Both the position numbers and the translations under genes were made by a program. The notes beneath the pieces are model-generated. The model was not told the origin of the DNA and ran no database searches. It saw only the letters and a list, made by a program, of their open reading frames with translations. This document shows positions 26,245 to 35,005 of a DNA stretch of 64,000 nt, piece after piece. Numbering within the stretch: the stretch's first letter is position 1; each line of letters opens with the position of its first letter. The DNA comes from Gordonia oryzae (GTDB taxonomy: Bacteria > Actinomycetota > Actinomycetes > Mycobacteriales > Mycobacteriaceae): positions 124,001-188,000 of the forward strand of contig NZ_RKMH01000010.1 of assembly GCF_003797185.1 (NCBI RefSeq), written 5' to 3'.

Positions 26245-28683
26245 ATGGCGTCCGCGCAGACACTCGAGGTGGATGGGCACACCATCGCGGTGACCAACCT
26301 GGCCAAGGTGCTCTACCCGTCGACCGGCACCCGCAAGTTCGATGTCATCGACTACTACGCTCGGGTCGCCGAGGTGATGCTCCCCCATCTCGCCGATCGT
26401 CTCCTCACCCGCAAACGCTGGCCCAATGGCGTTGAGTCCACCCCGTTCTTCGAGAAGTCGGTTCCCGAGGGCATTCCCGACTGGGTCACCCGGCGCGGGG
26501 TCACCCACAGCCGTCGGATCATCGAATACGTCGTGGCCGATTCACCCGCAACACTGGTGTGGCTCGCCCAGATGGCGGCACTCGAGTTGCATACGCCGCA
26601 ATGGCGGCTGCTTCGAGACGGCGCCCGCGCCGACGACGCCGCCGAGGGCCCCAAGACCCACCGCCTCGTCCTCGACCTCGATCCTGGGCCCGGGGTCTCC
26701 CTCGCCGAGTGCGGTGAGGTTGCCCGAGACATCCACGACATGCTCGACTCCGCCGGACTGGACTCGTATCCGGTCACCAGTGGCGGCAAGGGAATTCACG
26801 TGTATGCGAGGTTCCCGACGCCGGTGTCGGCGGATTCGGCGCGGACGGTCGCCAAGCAGATAGCGACCTCGTTGGCCCAGCAACATCCCGATCGAGTCAC
26901 CGCGATCATGGCAAAATCCGAACGGCCCCACAAAGTATTCATCGATTGGAGTCAGAACAGCGCGTCCAAGACCACACTCGCGCCGTATTCGCTGCGGGGC
27001 CGCGAGCAGCCCTGGGTGGCCGCACCACGAACGTGGGACGAGATCGCCGATCCTGCTCTGACGCAGCTGCTCTACCCCGACGTCCTCGAGCGGATCGAGG
27101 AGTGGGGCGATCTCCTCGCCGGGCTCGATGACGCCGGGGTCCCCGCCGGTCCGGAGAAGTCGGGTGATTCGGCTGCCGATGTGGCACAACCGGAGTCGTA
27201 TTCCACCGAGCGCAGCCAGGTGATCAACCTGCGCGAGTTCCGGCGCAAACGCAACGCCGCGGCCACCCCGGAGCCCTTCGGTGACACAAGGTTCAGAGAC
27301 AACGGATTCAAGAGATCACGATCTGGGGCCGAAGGGACCCGAGTGTCGCGCGAGAACGAGCCGGGTGGGCCGATCTTCGTGATCCACGAACACCACGCCC
27401 GCCGATTGCACTACGACTTCCGGCTCGAGCACAATGGCGTGCTGGTGAGTTGGGCCGTGCCAAAGAATCTGCCCGACGATCCCGATCAGAACCGCCTCGC
27501 CGTGCAGACCGAGGACCATCCGATGGATTACGCCGACTTTGCCGGTGACATCCCGGCCGGTGAGTACGGCGGCGGGCACGTCGAGATCTGGGATCGCGGC
27601 ACCTACGAGACCGAGAAGTGGCGTGACGACGAGATCATCGTCCGGCTACACGGTAACCGCGTCCAGGGCCGGTACGCACTGATCAAGACCGGCGACAAGA
27701 ATTGGCTCGCTCACCTGATGAGCGACGAACCACGGCCGATCGTGCCGGAGAGTTTGCGTGATCCGCGCCCGATGCTGGCCACCGATGAATCCATCGAGAA
27801 GCTCGACTCGAAGGACTGGGCTTTCGAGGGCAAGTGGGACGGCTACCGCATCCTGGTTCGTAGTATCGGCGGCGAATTCCGGCTCACCTCGCGCTCCGGC
27901 CTGGACATGACTGCCGACTTCCCCGAACTCGCATGTATCACTGATGAACTCGGACTCATCGATGTCGTCCTGGACGGGGAGGTCGTCGCCCTCGACGCGA
28001 CCGGCCGCACCAATTTCACGCTGCTCGCCGGCCGCCGATCGGCCGTTGACGACGTCACCCTCAAGCTGTATCTGTTCGACCTGCTCTACCTCAACGGGAC
28101 GTCACTGCTGCGCAAACCGTGGTCGCAGCGACGCGAGCTGCTCGAAGAGCTCGCCCCGGCCTTCCGGCGATCCCGTTACGTCGAGGTACCGCCATTGCTA
28201 CGCGGGCCGGGCGCCGCGGCCGCCGAGTACAGCCGGGAACACCGAATGGAAGGCGTCGTCGCAAAACGTCGTTCGTCGACCTATCAGCAGGGTCGACGCT
28301 CGAATTCGTGGCTCAAGCACAAGAACTGGAGCGACATCGAAGTGGTGATCGGCGGATGGCGGCCGGGCCGTGGGAACCGTGCGCACACCATCGGCTCGCT
28401 GCTGCTCGGACTGCCCGAGGAGACCGGATTGCGCTATGTGGGTCGGGTCGGCACCGGCTTCACCGAGGCCCAGCTCAGTGCTCTCGCAGAAGAACTCGAG
28501 CCACTGACTATCCGGCGGTCGCCGTTTCTGGACAAACTGGACCGGCCGGTTGCGGCGAATGCCGTGTGGATACTGCCGAAGATCGTGGGCGAGGTGCGGT
28601 TCATGGATTGGACGAGCACCGGTCATCTACGACATCCGAGCTGGCGAGGAATCCGGCGCGACAAACTCCCCGGCGACCTCTGA
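26245..28683 (+). CDS. ligD: Multifunctional DNA ligase LigD (polymerase, phosphoesterase, ligase)
   Basis: This 812-residue protein holds the full NHEJ repair set. The primase-polymerase domain is at 1-295, with metal aspartates D144/D146 in VLDLDPGPG and SGGKGIHVYARF. The 3'-phosphoesterase domain is at about 375-495 (IHEHHARRLHYDFRLEHNG). The ATP-dependent ligase domain runs from about 505, with adenylated lysine K530 in FEGKWDGYR, motif III-like LYLFDLLYLNG and motif V-like SNSWLKHKNW. The domain order POL-PE-LIG is that of mycobacteria, opposite to Pseudomonas. It diverges from ku, its partner. Confidence 0.96.
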   Translation: MASAQTLEVDGHTIAVTNLAKVLYPSTGTRKFDVIDYYARVAEVMLPHLADRLLTRKRWPNGVESTPFFEKSVPEGIPDWVTRRGVTHSRRIIEYVVADSPATLVWLAQMAALELHTPQWRLLRDGARADDAAEGPKTHRLVLDLDPGPGVSLAECGEVARDIHDMLDSAGLDSYPVTSGGKGIHVYARFPTPVSADSARTVAKQIATSLAQQHPDRVTAIMAKSERPHKVFIDWSQNSASKTTLAPYSLRGREQPWVAAPRTWDEIADPALTQLLYPDVLERIEEWGDLLAGLDDAGVPAGPEKSGDSAADVAQPESYSTERSQVINLREFRRKRNAAATPEPFGDTRFRDNGFKRSRSGAEGTRVSRENEPGGPIFVIHEHHARRLHYDFRLEHNGVLVSWAVPKNLPDDPDQNRLAVQTEDHPMDYADFAGDIPAGEYGGGHVEIWDRGTYETEKWRDDEIIVRLHGNRVQGRYALIKTGDKNWLAHLMSDEPRPIVPESLRDPRPMLATDESIEKLDSKDWAFEGKWDGYRILVRSIGGEFRLTSRSGLDMTADFPELACITDELGLIDVVLDGEVVALDATGRTNFTLLAGRRSAVDDVTLKLYLFDLLYLNGTSLLRKPWSQRRELLEELAPAFRRSRYVEVPPLLRGPGAAAAEYSREHRMEGVVAKRRSSTYQQGRRSNSWLKHKNWSDIEVVIGGWRPGRGNRAHTIGSLLLGLPEETGLRYVGRVGTGFTEAQLSALAEELEPLTIRRSPFLDKLDRPVAANAVWILPKIVGEVRFMDWTSTGHLRHPSWRGIRRDKLPGDL

Positions 28684-29066
28684 CACACCCTCGATCAACT
28701 CTGATCGACGGGCAACGATCACCGAGACCACCGGGCGATACACCATCACGCTGGCCGGCGGGCCCGCCGAGGCGTACCTCGCACCGCCGGTATCGGCCGA
28801 CGCCACCTGGCCCGGAGTGGTGCACCGCAACGCTACCTGGAGGGGTCCGTCGGTACGACCGGATACTGCGATGGGCGAACTGCCGGTGTTGTAGGGCGCG
28901 GCGATCTGCCCGCCACGTCGACTCATCGGGCGAGGGTGACAGCGGTACATCAGTGTCGATGCCGTGGACGCTGTCTCACACACCCGGCGCCGTACGTTCG
29001 CCCCCTCGGCGCGCCTGCGTGATCTGATGCGGCTAGCCTCAGGGGTCAGTCGACAAGGGAGTGTGA
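28684..29066. other. 383-bp spacer after ligD, no supported gene
   Basis: Apart from the hairpin near its left end, the stretch contains short open frames on both strands (about 28627-28983 minus, and the tail of a plus frame to 28894) that lack ribosome sites and family patterns. The right end carries AAGGGAG ahead of the phosphodiesterase gene. Confidence 0.5.
28691..28708 (+). terminator. Hairpin terminator after ligD
   Basis: TCGATCA and TGATCGA form a perfect 7-bp stem with a 4-base loop, starting 8 bases after the ligD stop. There is no T-run. Confidence 0.5.
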
Positions 29067-29804
29067 GTGTTCGTCGTTGCCCATATCAGCGACCTCCATT
29101 TCAACGGAACACGGTTCAACCGTGCCCGGATCGAGTCGACCCTGAGCTACCTCAACGCGCGCGCCGACGGAATCGACGCACTGCTGGTCACCGGTGACAT
29201 CGCCGACGAGGGCACACCACGCGAGTACGTCGAGGCCTATCGCATCCTGAACTCACCGCTGCCGACGCTGGTGACCGTCGGCAATCATGACCTGCGGGAG
29301 AACTTCAGCGAGGTACTCGGCAGCGAGCGCAGCACGGCACCGGTCAACGCCTCGTTGCTCCTTGAGGACGTACTATTGCTGTCGGTCGACAGTTCCATCC
29401 CCGGTCGCAACGACGGCTATCTCGACGATGAGACCCTCACGTGGATGTCGGCGCAGATCGACGCCGTCGGCGCCCATACCCGAGTCCTGGTGGCCTTTCA
29501 CCATCCTCCCGTCACCATCGGCATGACCTTCATGGACACCATCCGCCAAACCGATGAGGAACGTCTGGCCGAGCTCGTGAGAACCCACCCGAATATTGTC
29601 GGCTTCGTGTGCGGTCATGCACATTCGGCGTGCGTCACCCGCTTCGCCGACCGACCCCTGGCCATTGCCCCGGGCGTCGCTTCCACGCTGAACCTCCCGT
29701 TCGAGGGCACCGAGATCATCAACCGGGGCCAGCCACCGGGCATCGCATTTCACCTGATCGACGGCGACCGTCTCATCACCCATTTTCGCTCGGTGATGTT
29801 TTGA
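29067..29804 (+). CDS. Class III cyclic-nucleotide-type phosphodiesterase
   Basis: This 245-residue metallophosphoesterase has every metal-binding motif: D and H in ISDLHFN (8-14), GD in VTGDIADEG, GNHD, the histidine pair in FHHPP and GHAH. The pattern is that of CpdA/Rv0805-like enzymes that hydrolyse cAMP or cyclic 2',3'-nucleotides. Its start is GTG 29067 with AAGGGAG upstream. It could close the cAMP loop opened by the cyclase at 1975, though other phosphoesters are possible. Confidence 0.88.
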   Translation: MFVVAHISDLHFNGTRFNRARIESTLSYLNARADGIDALLVTGDIADEGTPREYVEAYRILNSPLPTLVTVGNHDLRENFSEVLGSERSTAPVNASLLLEDVLLLSVDSSIPGRNDGYLDDETLTWMSAQIDAVGAHTRVLVAFHHPPVTIGMTFMDTIRQTDEERLAELVRTHPNIVGFVCGHAHSACVTRFADRPLAIAPGVASTLNLPFEGTEIINRGQPPGIAFHLIDGDRLITHFRSVMF

Positions 29805-30141
29805 ACGATCGCATCGGTGGCCGAGATACCCCTTCCGATCGGTACATCATCGGCCGCAGACCTTCCTCCGGTGGTCGCGGTGTGTCATCGCGATCCCCGA
29901 TTCTCGAAGGAAGCCGAAAGTACCGATGGCGCGTGACATCCGTGCTGACCCAGATGCAGTGAAATAGGGTGATAACCGTCGCAATACGGTGACGATTATG
30001 TTCGACGTCATCGTGTGGCGGGCTCGTGATATGAGACTGTCGTCGCGACGGCGCACCAACTGAAAGATGCTGTCTATGAACGGCTCGTCGCGATTCAGTG
30101 GTGGTGGTGCCGATGGCGGTGGTCGAGTCGATGGTGTTCAT
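29776..30141 (-). CDS. Hypothetical small protein with a strong ribosome site
   Basis: This is a possible 121-residue protein starting at ATG 30141, preceded by AGGAGG at good spacing. It begins MNTIDSTTAIGTTTTESRR and is rich in His, Arg, Ser and Thr, with no membrane segment or known domain. Codon use is less GC-biased than in neighbours, and the last 29 bp overlap the convergent phosphodiesterase gene. It lies 71 bp downstream of the DUF218 gene on the same strand. The ribosome site supports translation; a short leader peptide or chance are alternatives. Confidence 0.3.
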   Translation of the reverse strand: MNTIDSTTAIGTTTTESRRAVHRQHLSVGAPSRRQSHITSPPHDDVEHNRHRIATVITLFHCIWVSTDVTRHRYFRLPSRIGDRDDTPRPPEEGLRPMMYRSEGVSRPPMRSFKTSPSENG

Positions 30142-30212
30142 GATGCCCTCCTGGCTGGTCGAACCCGACCTGGTGGGGTGGTGCCACAACGGACACCTCG
30201 GCACTCCCGAAC

Positions 30213-31262
30213 TCATCGGTCGACCGACCGCGCTACGGTCCGCCGCTCGACCCCCGACTCCAGTAGCTCATTGAGGATCTTGTCGCCGATATCGCCGATG
30301 AGACCCGGCCCGACGTCGGGTAACTGATCTGCGGGCAACAGCGGGGTTCGGCTCGCCGGGATGCCGCCGGTACGCGTGGCCTCGACGCGAATACCTGTCT
30401 GCTTGTCCTTGGGTAGCGGGGTCGCGTTCTTCGCGAGATCGGTGTCGGTGGTGACCGAGTGGACCACACGCAACCCGGTCGCCGCGAAATCGGCTGCGGC
30501 GCGACGGATATGGTTGGGCGAGGTGGCCAGAATGACGTCGCGGATGCCGCGTGCGGCCAGGAGGTTGGCGGAGTTCTGCGCGTTGGCGACGGTGGATACC
30601 GAGGAGTCCTCGGTGAGGATGCGCGAGGCATCGATCCCGTTGTCGATCAGCCATTTCTTCATCACCGCGGCCTCGGTGATCCCGTTCTGCGGCTTGCCGC
30701 CGGTGACAATGACCGTGGCCGTCGGCATCACTGCCGCCTCGGCCTTGCCTGGCGCGAGTCGCTTGATCAATTCCGGGGCCACGCTTGCCCTGCGGCGACA
30801 GCCCGAAGCCGAGAATGACGATGGCCGGATTTCCCGACACCGTCGTGGGTTCGGTACTCGGCACGATGGCCGCGGCCGAGGTGACGCCGTCGATGATGGA
30901 CCGGGCGGTCTGGCCAGCAACGGATTGATCACCGACAGTCTATTCACCGCCGCACTCCCCACTGCGGTATCCGACTCCTGATCGGCCCAGATGGCCTGCA
31001 GCGCCAACGACTGCCCGTCCGCCGGCCACAGCGTCAGCGCCTGCCGCAGGTCGGTGAGGCCGGCCGGCACGTCACCGGCGGAGAACTTCTGCTGCGCGGC
31101 GTTGTAGAGGCTGACCGGGTCGACACTGACCGCTGCCGTCGTTAGGTGATCCTCCGAGGACGATGGCAGGGTTCCGACAACGACACCGGTGACCGCCGAC
31201 GCCGCAAGGACGACCTCCGTGTTTCGACGAAACCGCACTTTCACTCTGGTCACACCAGTCAC
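30213..31262 (-). pseudogene. DUF218 (YdcF/SanA-like) gene with two compensating frameshifts
   Basis: The open frame codes for 349 residues: an N-terminal hydrophobic segment, a TPR-like stretch (SLYNAAQQKFSAGDVPAGLTD) and the latter part of a DUF218 domain (TATVIVTGGKPQNGITEAAVMKKWL, VILATSPNHIRRAAADF). The first strand of that domain, AIVILGFGLSPQGK, is not in this frame: it is encoded in a second frame between about 30780 and 30911. A one-base loss near 30910 and a one-base gain near 30780 would restore a continuous protein. As it stands, about 43 core residues are replaced. It is either a damaged gene or two sequencing errors. Start uncertain (GTG 31262 used). Confidence 0.7.
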
Positions 31263-31463
31263 CAAAGTAACAGTAGGGCCAGGTGGGTGCGCGGCTGCCA
31301 GCCGGAGCCGGTCTCATCTCGATCACCGACGGTCTCGGTTCGACAACACCGAGACACGACAAGGCCGACACCGGCACACAACGACGCCCCGCCCTGGGTG
31401 GCGGACACCGCGGCTCACATGACCAGCGGCATCGCCCTGCAGGCGGGGCGTCGGGGACGGACG

Positions 31464-31528
31464 TCTAGGGTGTGTCTCCCAATTCCCTTTGCGGGTCTTG
31501 GCAGGAGAATCGGGAGACACACCCTAGA
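31464..31528. repeat. Perfect 17-bp inverted repeat overlapping the pntB stop codon
   Basis: TCTAGGGTGTGTCTCCC (31464-31480) is exactly complementary to 31512-31528, with a 31-base spacer. The inner arm contains the TAG stop of pntB. The most likely role is a terminator for the pnt operon, although there is no T-run and the spacer is long for one; a small mobile or repeated element is an alternative. Confidence 0.75.
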
Positions 31529-33053
31529 GAGCCTTGAGCTCCTCGATGACCGAGTCGACGGACTTCTTGGCGTCGCCGAACAGCATGGAGGTGTGATCGA
31601 GATAGAACAGCGGGTTCTCGATGCCGGCGTACCCGGAACTCATGCCGCGTTTGAGTACGATCACCGATCGCGCCTGGTCGACGTTGAGGATCGGCATGCC
31701 GTGGATCGGGGAGCCCGGATCGTTGCGCGCCGCCGGGTTGGTGACGTCGTTGGCGCCGATCACGATCGCGACATCGGTGCGAGCGAACTCGCCATTGATG
31801 TCGTCCATCTCCTTCATCGCGTCGTAGGGCACGTCCGCTTCTGCCAGGAGCACGTTCATGTGTCCGGGCATCCGGCCGGCAACCGGGTGGATGGCGTACT
31901 TGACCTCGACGCCCTTGGCCTCGAGCAGGGTCGCCATCTCCTTGACGGTGTGCTGGGCCTGCGCGACCGCGAGGCCGTACCCCGGCACCACGATCACCTG
32001 GTTGGCGTAGGCCATCTGGATCGCGGCGTCCGCGGCCGAGGTCGCCTTGACCGTGCCGCCCTCGGCGCCACCGCCACCGACGCCGGCGTCGTCACCGCCG
32101 CCGAACGCGCCGAAGATGATGGCCGGGATCGACCGGTTCATCGCCTTGGCCATCAGGTTGGTGAGAATCGAACCCGAAGCGCCGACGATCATGCCGGCCA
32201 CGATCATCGCCTGGTTGTTGAGCGCGAGACCCGCCGCCGCTGCCGACAGACCCGTCATCGCGTTGAGCAGCGAGATGACCACCGGCATGTCGGCGCCGCC
32301 GATCGGGAACACCACGAACAGGCCCATCACGCCGGCGACCACGAGCAGCGCCACGATCCAGTACCACGGCGTGGCCGACGTCGAATCGGCCGAGACACCG
32401 ATGTAGACGGCGATCGCGATGGCCGCGATGCCCAGGACGATGTTGGCGAACTGGAAGGCCTTGGCGGCCTTGACCACCGTCTTCTCAAAGTTCTTGTTCA
32501 GCAGCTCCTGCAGCTTCGCGAACGCCACCAGCGAGCCCCAAAACGAGATCGAACCGATGATCGCCGCGAACAGCGACCCGATGATGACGTGCACGTCGGG
32601 TGTCTCGTGCAGTTGGGTGAAGCCATCGGACTCGATGTACTCCGACCATGCGATCAACGCGACGGTGCCACCGCCGACGCCATTGAACAGCGCCACCAGC
32701 TGCGGCATCGCGGTCATCTTGGTCTTGAGCGCCGGCGGAATGCCCAGCCCCACGCCGACCAGGAGGCCGACGACGATCAGAATCCAGTTGATACCCGGCA
32801 CTCCGGCATCGCCGGCGTTGTTGTAGACGCCGAGCAGCGTCGCGACGATCGCGATGCCCATGCCGACCGCGGCGATCCAGTTGCCGCGCACCGCGGTCTT
32901 CGGACCGGTCAAACCCATCAGGCCATAGATGAACAGTGAGAACGCGACGATGTAGAGCGCGGTGACACCGTACCCGAGGGCCTCGGAGACCTGCCCGGAG
33001 TCACCGGCGCCGATCATGTCCTGGACTGAGAGCGCAACAGTGGTGGTGCTCAC
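31524..33053 (-). CDS. pntB: NAD(P) transhydrogenase subunit beta PntB
   Basis: This 509-residue protein has about nine membrane helices (residues 25-285) and a C-terminal NADP(H)-binding domain III (about 330-509). That domain carries VIVVPGYGLAVAQAQHTVKEMATLLE, HPVAGRMPGHMNVLLAEADVPYD, VIGANDVTNPAAR and VLKRGMSSGYAGIENPLFY. It uses the proton gradient to reduce NADP+ with NADH. GTG 33053 overlaps the stop of pntAB by 4 bp. The stop codon lies within a large hairpin. Confidence 0.95.
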   Translation of the reverse strand: MSTTTVALSVQDMIGAGDSGQVSEALGYGVTALYIVAFSLFIYGLMGLTGPKTAVRGNWIAAVGMGIAIVATLLGVYNNAGDAGVPGINWILIVVGLLVGVGLGIPPALKTKMTAMPQLVALFNGVGGGTVALIAWSEYIESDGFTQLHETPDVHVIIGSLFAAIIGSISFWGSLVAFAKLQELLNKNFEKTVVKAAKAFQFANIVLGIAAIAIAVYIGVSADSTSATPWYWIVALLVVAGVMGLFVVFPIGGADMPVVISLLNAMTGLSAAAAGLALNNQAMIVAGMIVGASGSILTNLMAKAMNRSIPAIIFGAFGGGDDAGVGGGGAEGGTVKATSAADAAIQMAYANQVIVVPGYGLAVAQAQHTVKEMATLLEAKGVEVKYAIHPVAGRMPGHMNVLLAEADVPYDAMKEMDDINGEFARTDVAIVIGANDVTNPAARNDPGSPIHGMPILNVDQARSVIVLKRGMSSGYAGIENPLFYLDHTSMLFGDAKKSVDSVIEELKAL

Positions 33054-33355
33054 TTACCGGCCTCCTTCTTACCCTTGAACATGCCCAGCATGCGGTCGGT
33101 GACGGCGAACCCGCCGACCACGTTGAGCGTTCCAAACACCAGCGCGACGAACGCGATGATGCGCACGCCCCAGTTGGCGTCGGCGGGCAGCGATCCCAGC
33201 ACCACCAGCGCACCGAGCACGACGATGCCGTGGATGGCGTTCGTCCCCGACATCAGCGGGGTGTGCAGGGTGTTGGGAACCTTCGAGATGACGGCGAAAC
33301 CCACGAATCCCGCCAGAACGAGAATCGCGATATTGGCGAATAGTTCGGTATACAT
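33050..33355 (-). CDS. pntAB: NAD(P) transhydrogenase subunit alpha part 2 PntAB
   Basis: This is a 101-residue membrane protein with three helices (NIAILVLAGFVGFAVISKVP, AIHGIVVLGALVVLGSLP, IIAFVALVFGTLNVVGGF). It corresponds to the membrane part of PntA that is separate in actinobacteria and Rhodospirillum. It overlaps pntAA by one base (TGATG) and pntB by four, so the three subunits are translationally coupled. Confidence 0.94.
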   Translation of the reverse strand: MYTELFANIAILVLAGFVGFAVISKVPNTLHTPLMSGTNAIHGIVVLGALVVLGSLPADANWGVRIIAFVALVFGTLNVVGGFAVTDRMLGMFKGKKEAGK

Positions 33356-34440
33356 CAGGCCGAGGGCTCCTTGTCACGTGTCACGCACGCAGCGGCGATG
33401 ACCTCGTCCTCGAAATCCGGTGCCAGCGAACCGGATTCATCGAGCATCAGATCAATCAGAGCGAACAGGTTTTTTGCATAGAGCTCACTGGCGTGCTCGG
33501 GCATGGTGGCCGGCAGGTTCAACGGCGAGGTGATGGTGACGTCGTGCTTGACGACGGTCTGCCCGGGCTCGGTGAGCTCGCAGTTGCCGCCGGTCTCCCC
33601 GGCCAGGTCGACGATCACGCTGCCCGGCTTCATGCCCTCCACCGCAGCGGCGGTGACCAGGCGCGGAGCCGGCCGACCCGGCACCAACGCGGTGGTGATC
33701 ACCACGTCGAAACCCTTGATCGCGTCCTCGAGCGCCTGCTGCTGCTGGGCCCGCTCATCCTCGGTCAGCTCTCGGGCGTATCCGCCCTCACCGGCGGCGT
33801 CGATACCCAGATCGAGCCACTGGGCACCGACCGAACGCACCTGCTCGGCAACCTCGGGTCGCACGTCGTAGCCGGTGGTCCGCGCGCCCAGACGCTTGGC
33901 CGTGGCCAACGCCTGCAAGCCCGCCACACCCACACCGAGGATCAGCGCCGTCGCCGGCTTCACCGTGCCCGCTGCGGTGGTCAGCATCGGGAAGAACCGC
34001 GTCGACAGATCGGCGGCCACGATGACCGACTTGTAGCCCGAGACATTGGCCTGCGAACTCAGCGCGTCCATCACCTGTGCGCGCGAAATACGGGGGATCG
34101 CCTCGACGGCGTAGGCCTCCACCCCCGCGTCACGCAGCGCACCGATCTTGTTATCGGCGTTGCGTGGAGACAGGAAGCCGATCAGTTTCTGACCGCTGCG
34201 CAACGCGCCGATCTCTGTATCCGACGGCGGCGATACCCGCAGCACCACATCAGCGGAATACGGATCACCGATCGTTGCCCCCGCATCGAGGTATTCGGAA
34301 TCCGGGATCAGCGCCCCGAGACCGGCGCCCTCTTCCACGATCACGGGGACTTTCTTGCCCACCAGCGACGCGACGACCTTCGGGACCAGCGCCACGCGAC
34401 GCTCTCCGGAGGCCGTTTCGCGCACGACACCCACACTCAT
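33355..34440 (-). CDS. pntAA: NAD(P) transhydrogenase subunit alpha part 1 PntAA
   Basis: This 361-residue soluble domain I binds NAD(H). Family landmarks are VGVVRETASGERRVALVP at the start, the substrate loop RISRAQVMDALSSQANVSGY, and the Rossmann motif ALILGVGVAGLQALATAKRLGA. The surface mobile loop begins ...GGYARELTEDE. ATG 34440 is chosen because it matches the family N-terminus; an in-frame ATG at 34488 would add 16 residues. No good ribosome site precedes either. Confidence 0.94.
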   Translation of the reverse strand: MSVGVVRETASGERRVALVPKVVASLVGKKVPVIVEEGAGLGALIPDSEYLDAGATIGDPYSADVVLRVSPPSDTEIGALRSGQKLIGFLSPRNADNKIGALRDAGVEAYAVEAIPRISRAQVMDALSSQANVSGYKSVIVAADLSTRFFPMLTTAAGTVKPATALILGVGVAGLQALATAKRLGARTTGYDVRPEVAEQVRSVGAQWLDLGIDAAGEGGYARELTEDERAQQQQALEDAIKGFDVVITTALVPGRPAPRLVTAAAVEGMKPGSVIVDLAGETGGNCELTEPGQTVVKHDVTITSPLNLPATMPEHASELYAKNLFALIDLMLDESGSLAPDFEDEVIAAACVTRDKEPSA

Positions 34441-35005
34441 TGCTATTCGTTGTCTTTCGTTGTCGTCGGTTGTTGTCGAACGACTCATTACGTTGCGACT
34501 TGTCAGGTGCGCATCGACGACGACGAACGATCGGCCCGGTCGGTGCGCTGATCGGCCGTACCGCAGCGATGCGGTCGGGGTGGGGCAACGGATTGCGTCG
34601 CCGCCTGAGAAAAACGTGCGACGAACATAACATGACCTCAGCTGACGCTGATCAACCGCGTTGACTTGCTCACCTTTTTTGACGAGGCCCATGCCCGGAT
34701 TGCCCACTCGTTGCCGCCAGTGAGCGGGTCGGCCGAGCGAGGCGAACAACGCCGCGAGTTCTGCGGGCGTCGGCTGTCCTCGGCGCTCAGCCGGGTCGAG
34801 CCGATCTGCGGCTACACGCCCGTGGCCGGGTGCCCGCGGCGCCGGTCCGCCCGTACCCATGCCTATGACGCTCCCTGAGAGATCCGTCGTCGAACCCGGC
34901 GCCTGACAGCTCCGGCTCGCGACAGCCCCGCTCGCGTCGAGAGGCGAGCGAACCGGGAGGGCGCCGCGATGGCCGCGTTGCGCTTCGCGACGCGGCTGCG
35001 CCTGG
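34441..35005. other. 565-bp spacer between pntAA and the molybdopterin enzyme gene
   Basis: This stretch lies upstream of the pnt operon and downstream of the oxidoreductase gene. The left 200 bp contain AT-rich patches that suit the pnt promoter. The right part is GC-rich and open in several frames, including a 70-codon plus-strand frame from a TTG at 34666, but none has a ribosome site or recognisable domain. A small hairpin sits at 34929-34950. Confidence 0.5.
34929..34950 (-). terminator. Candidate terminator after the molybdopterin oxidoreductase
   Basis: CGCTCGC and GCGAGCG form a 7-bp stem with an 8-base loop, 56 bp past the oxidoreductase stop on its strand. No T-run is present. Confidence 0.35.

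Noticed and set aside
28627..28983. A 118-codon minus-strand frame after ligD
   Set aside because: It runs into the ligD coding region, has no ribosome site and reads as low-complexity sequence.
31146..32939. A 597-codon plus-strand frame antisense to pntB
   Set aside because: The protein is a His/Arg/Asp-rich shadow of the highly biased pntB codons; similar long antisense frames elsewhere in the window were dismissed on the same ground.
34666..34878. A 70-codon plus-strand frame with GC-rich third positions
   Set aside because: Its start is TTG without a ribosome site and no domain is visible; the antisense frame is equally open.
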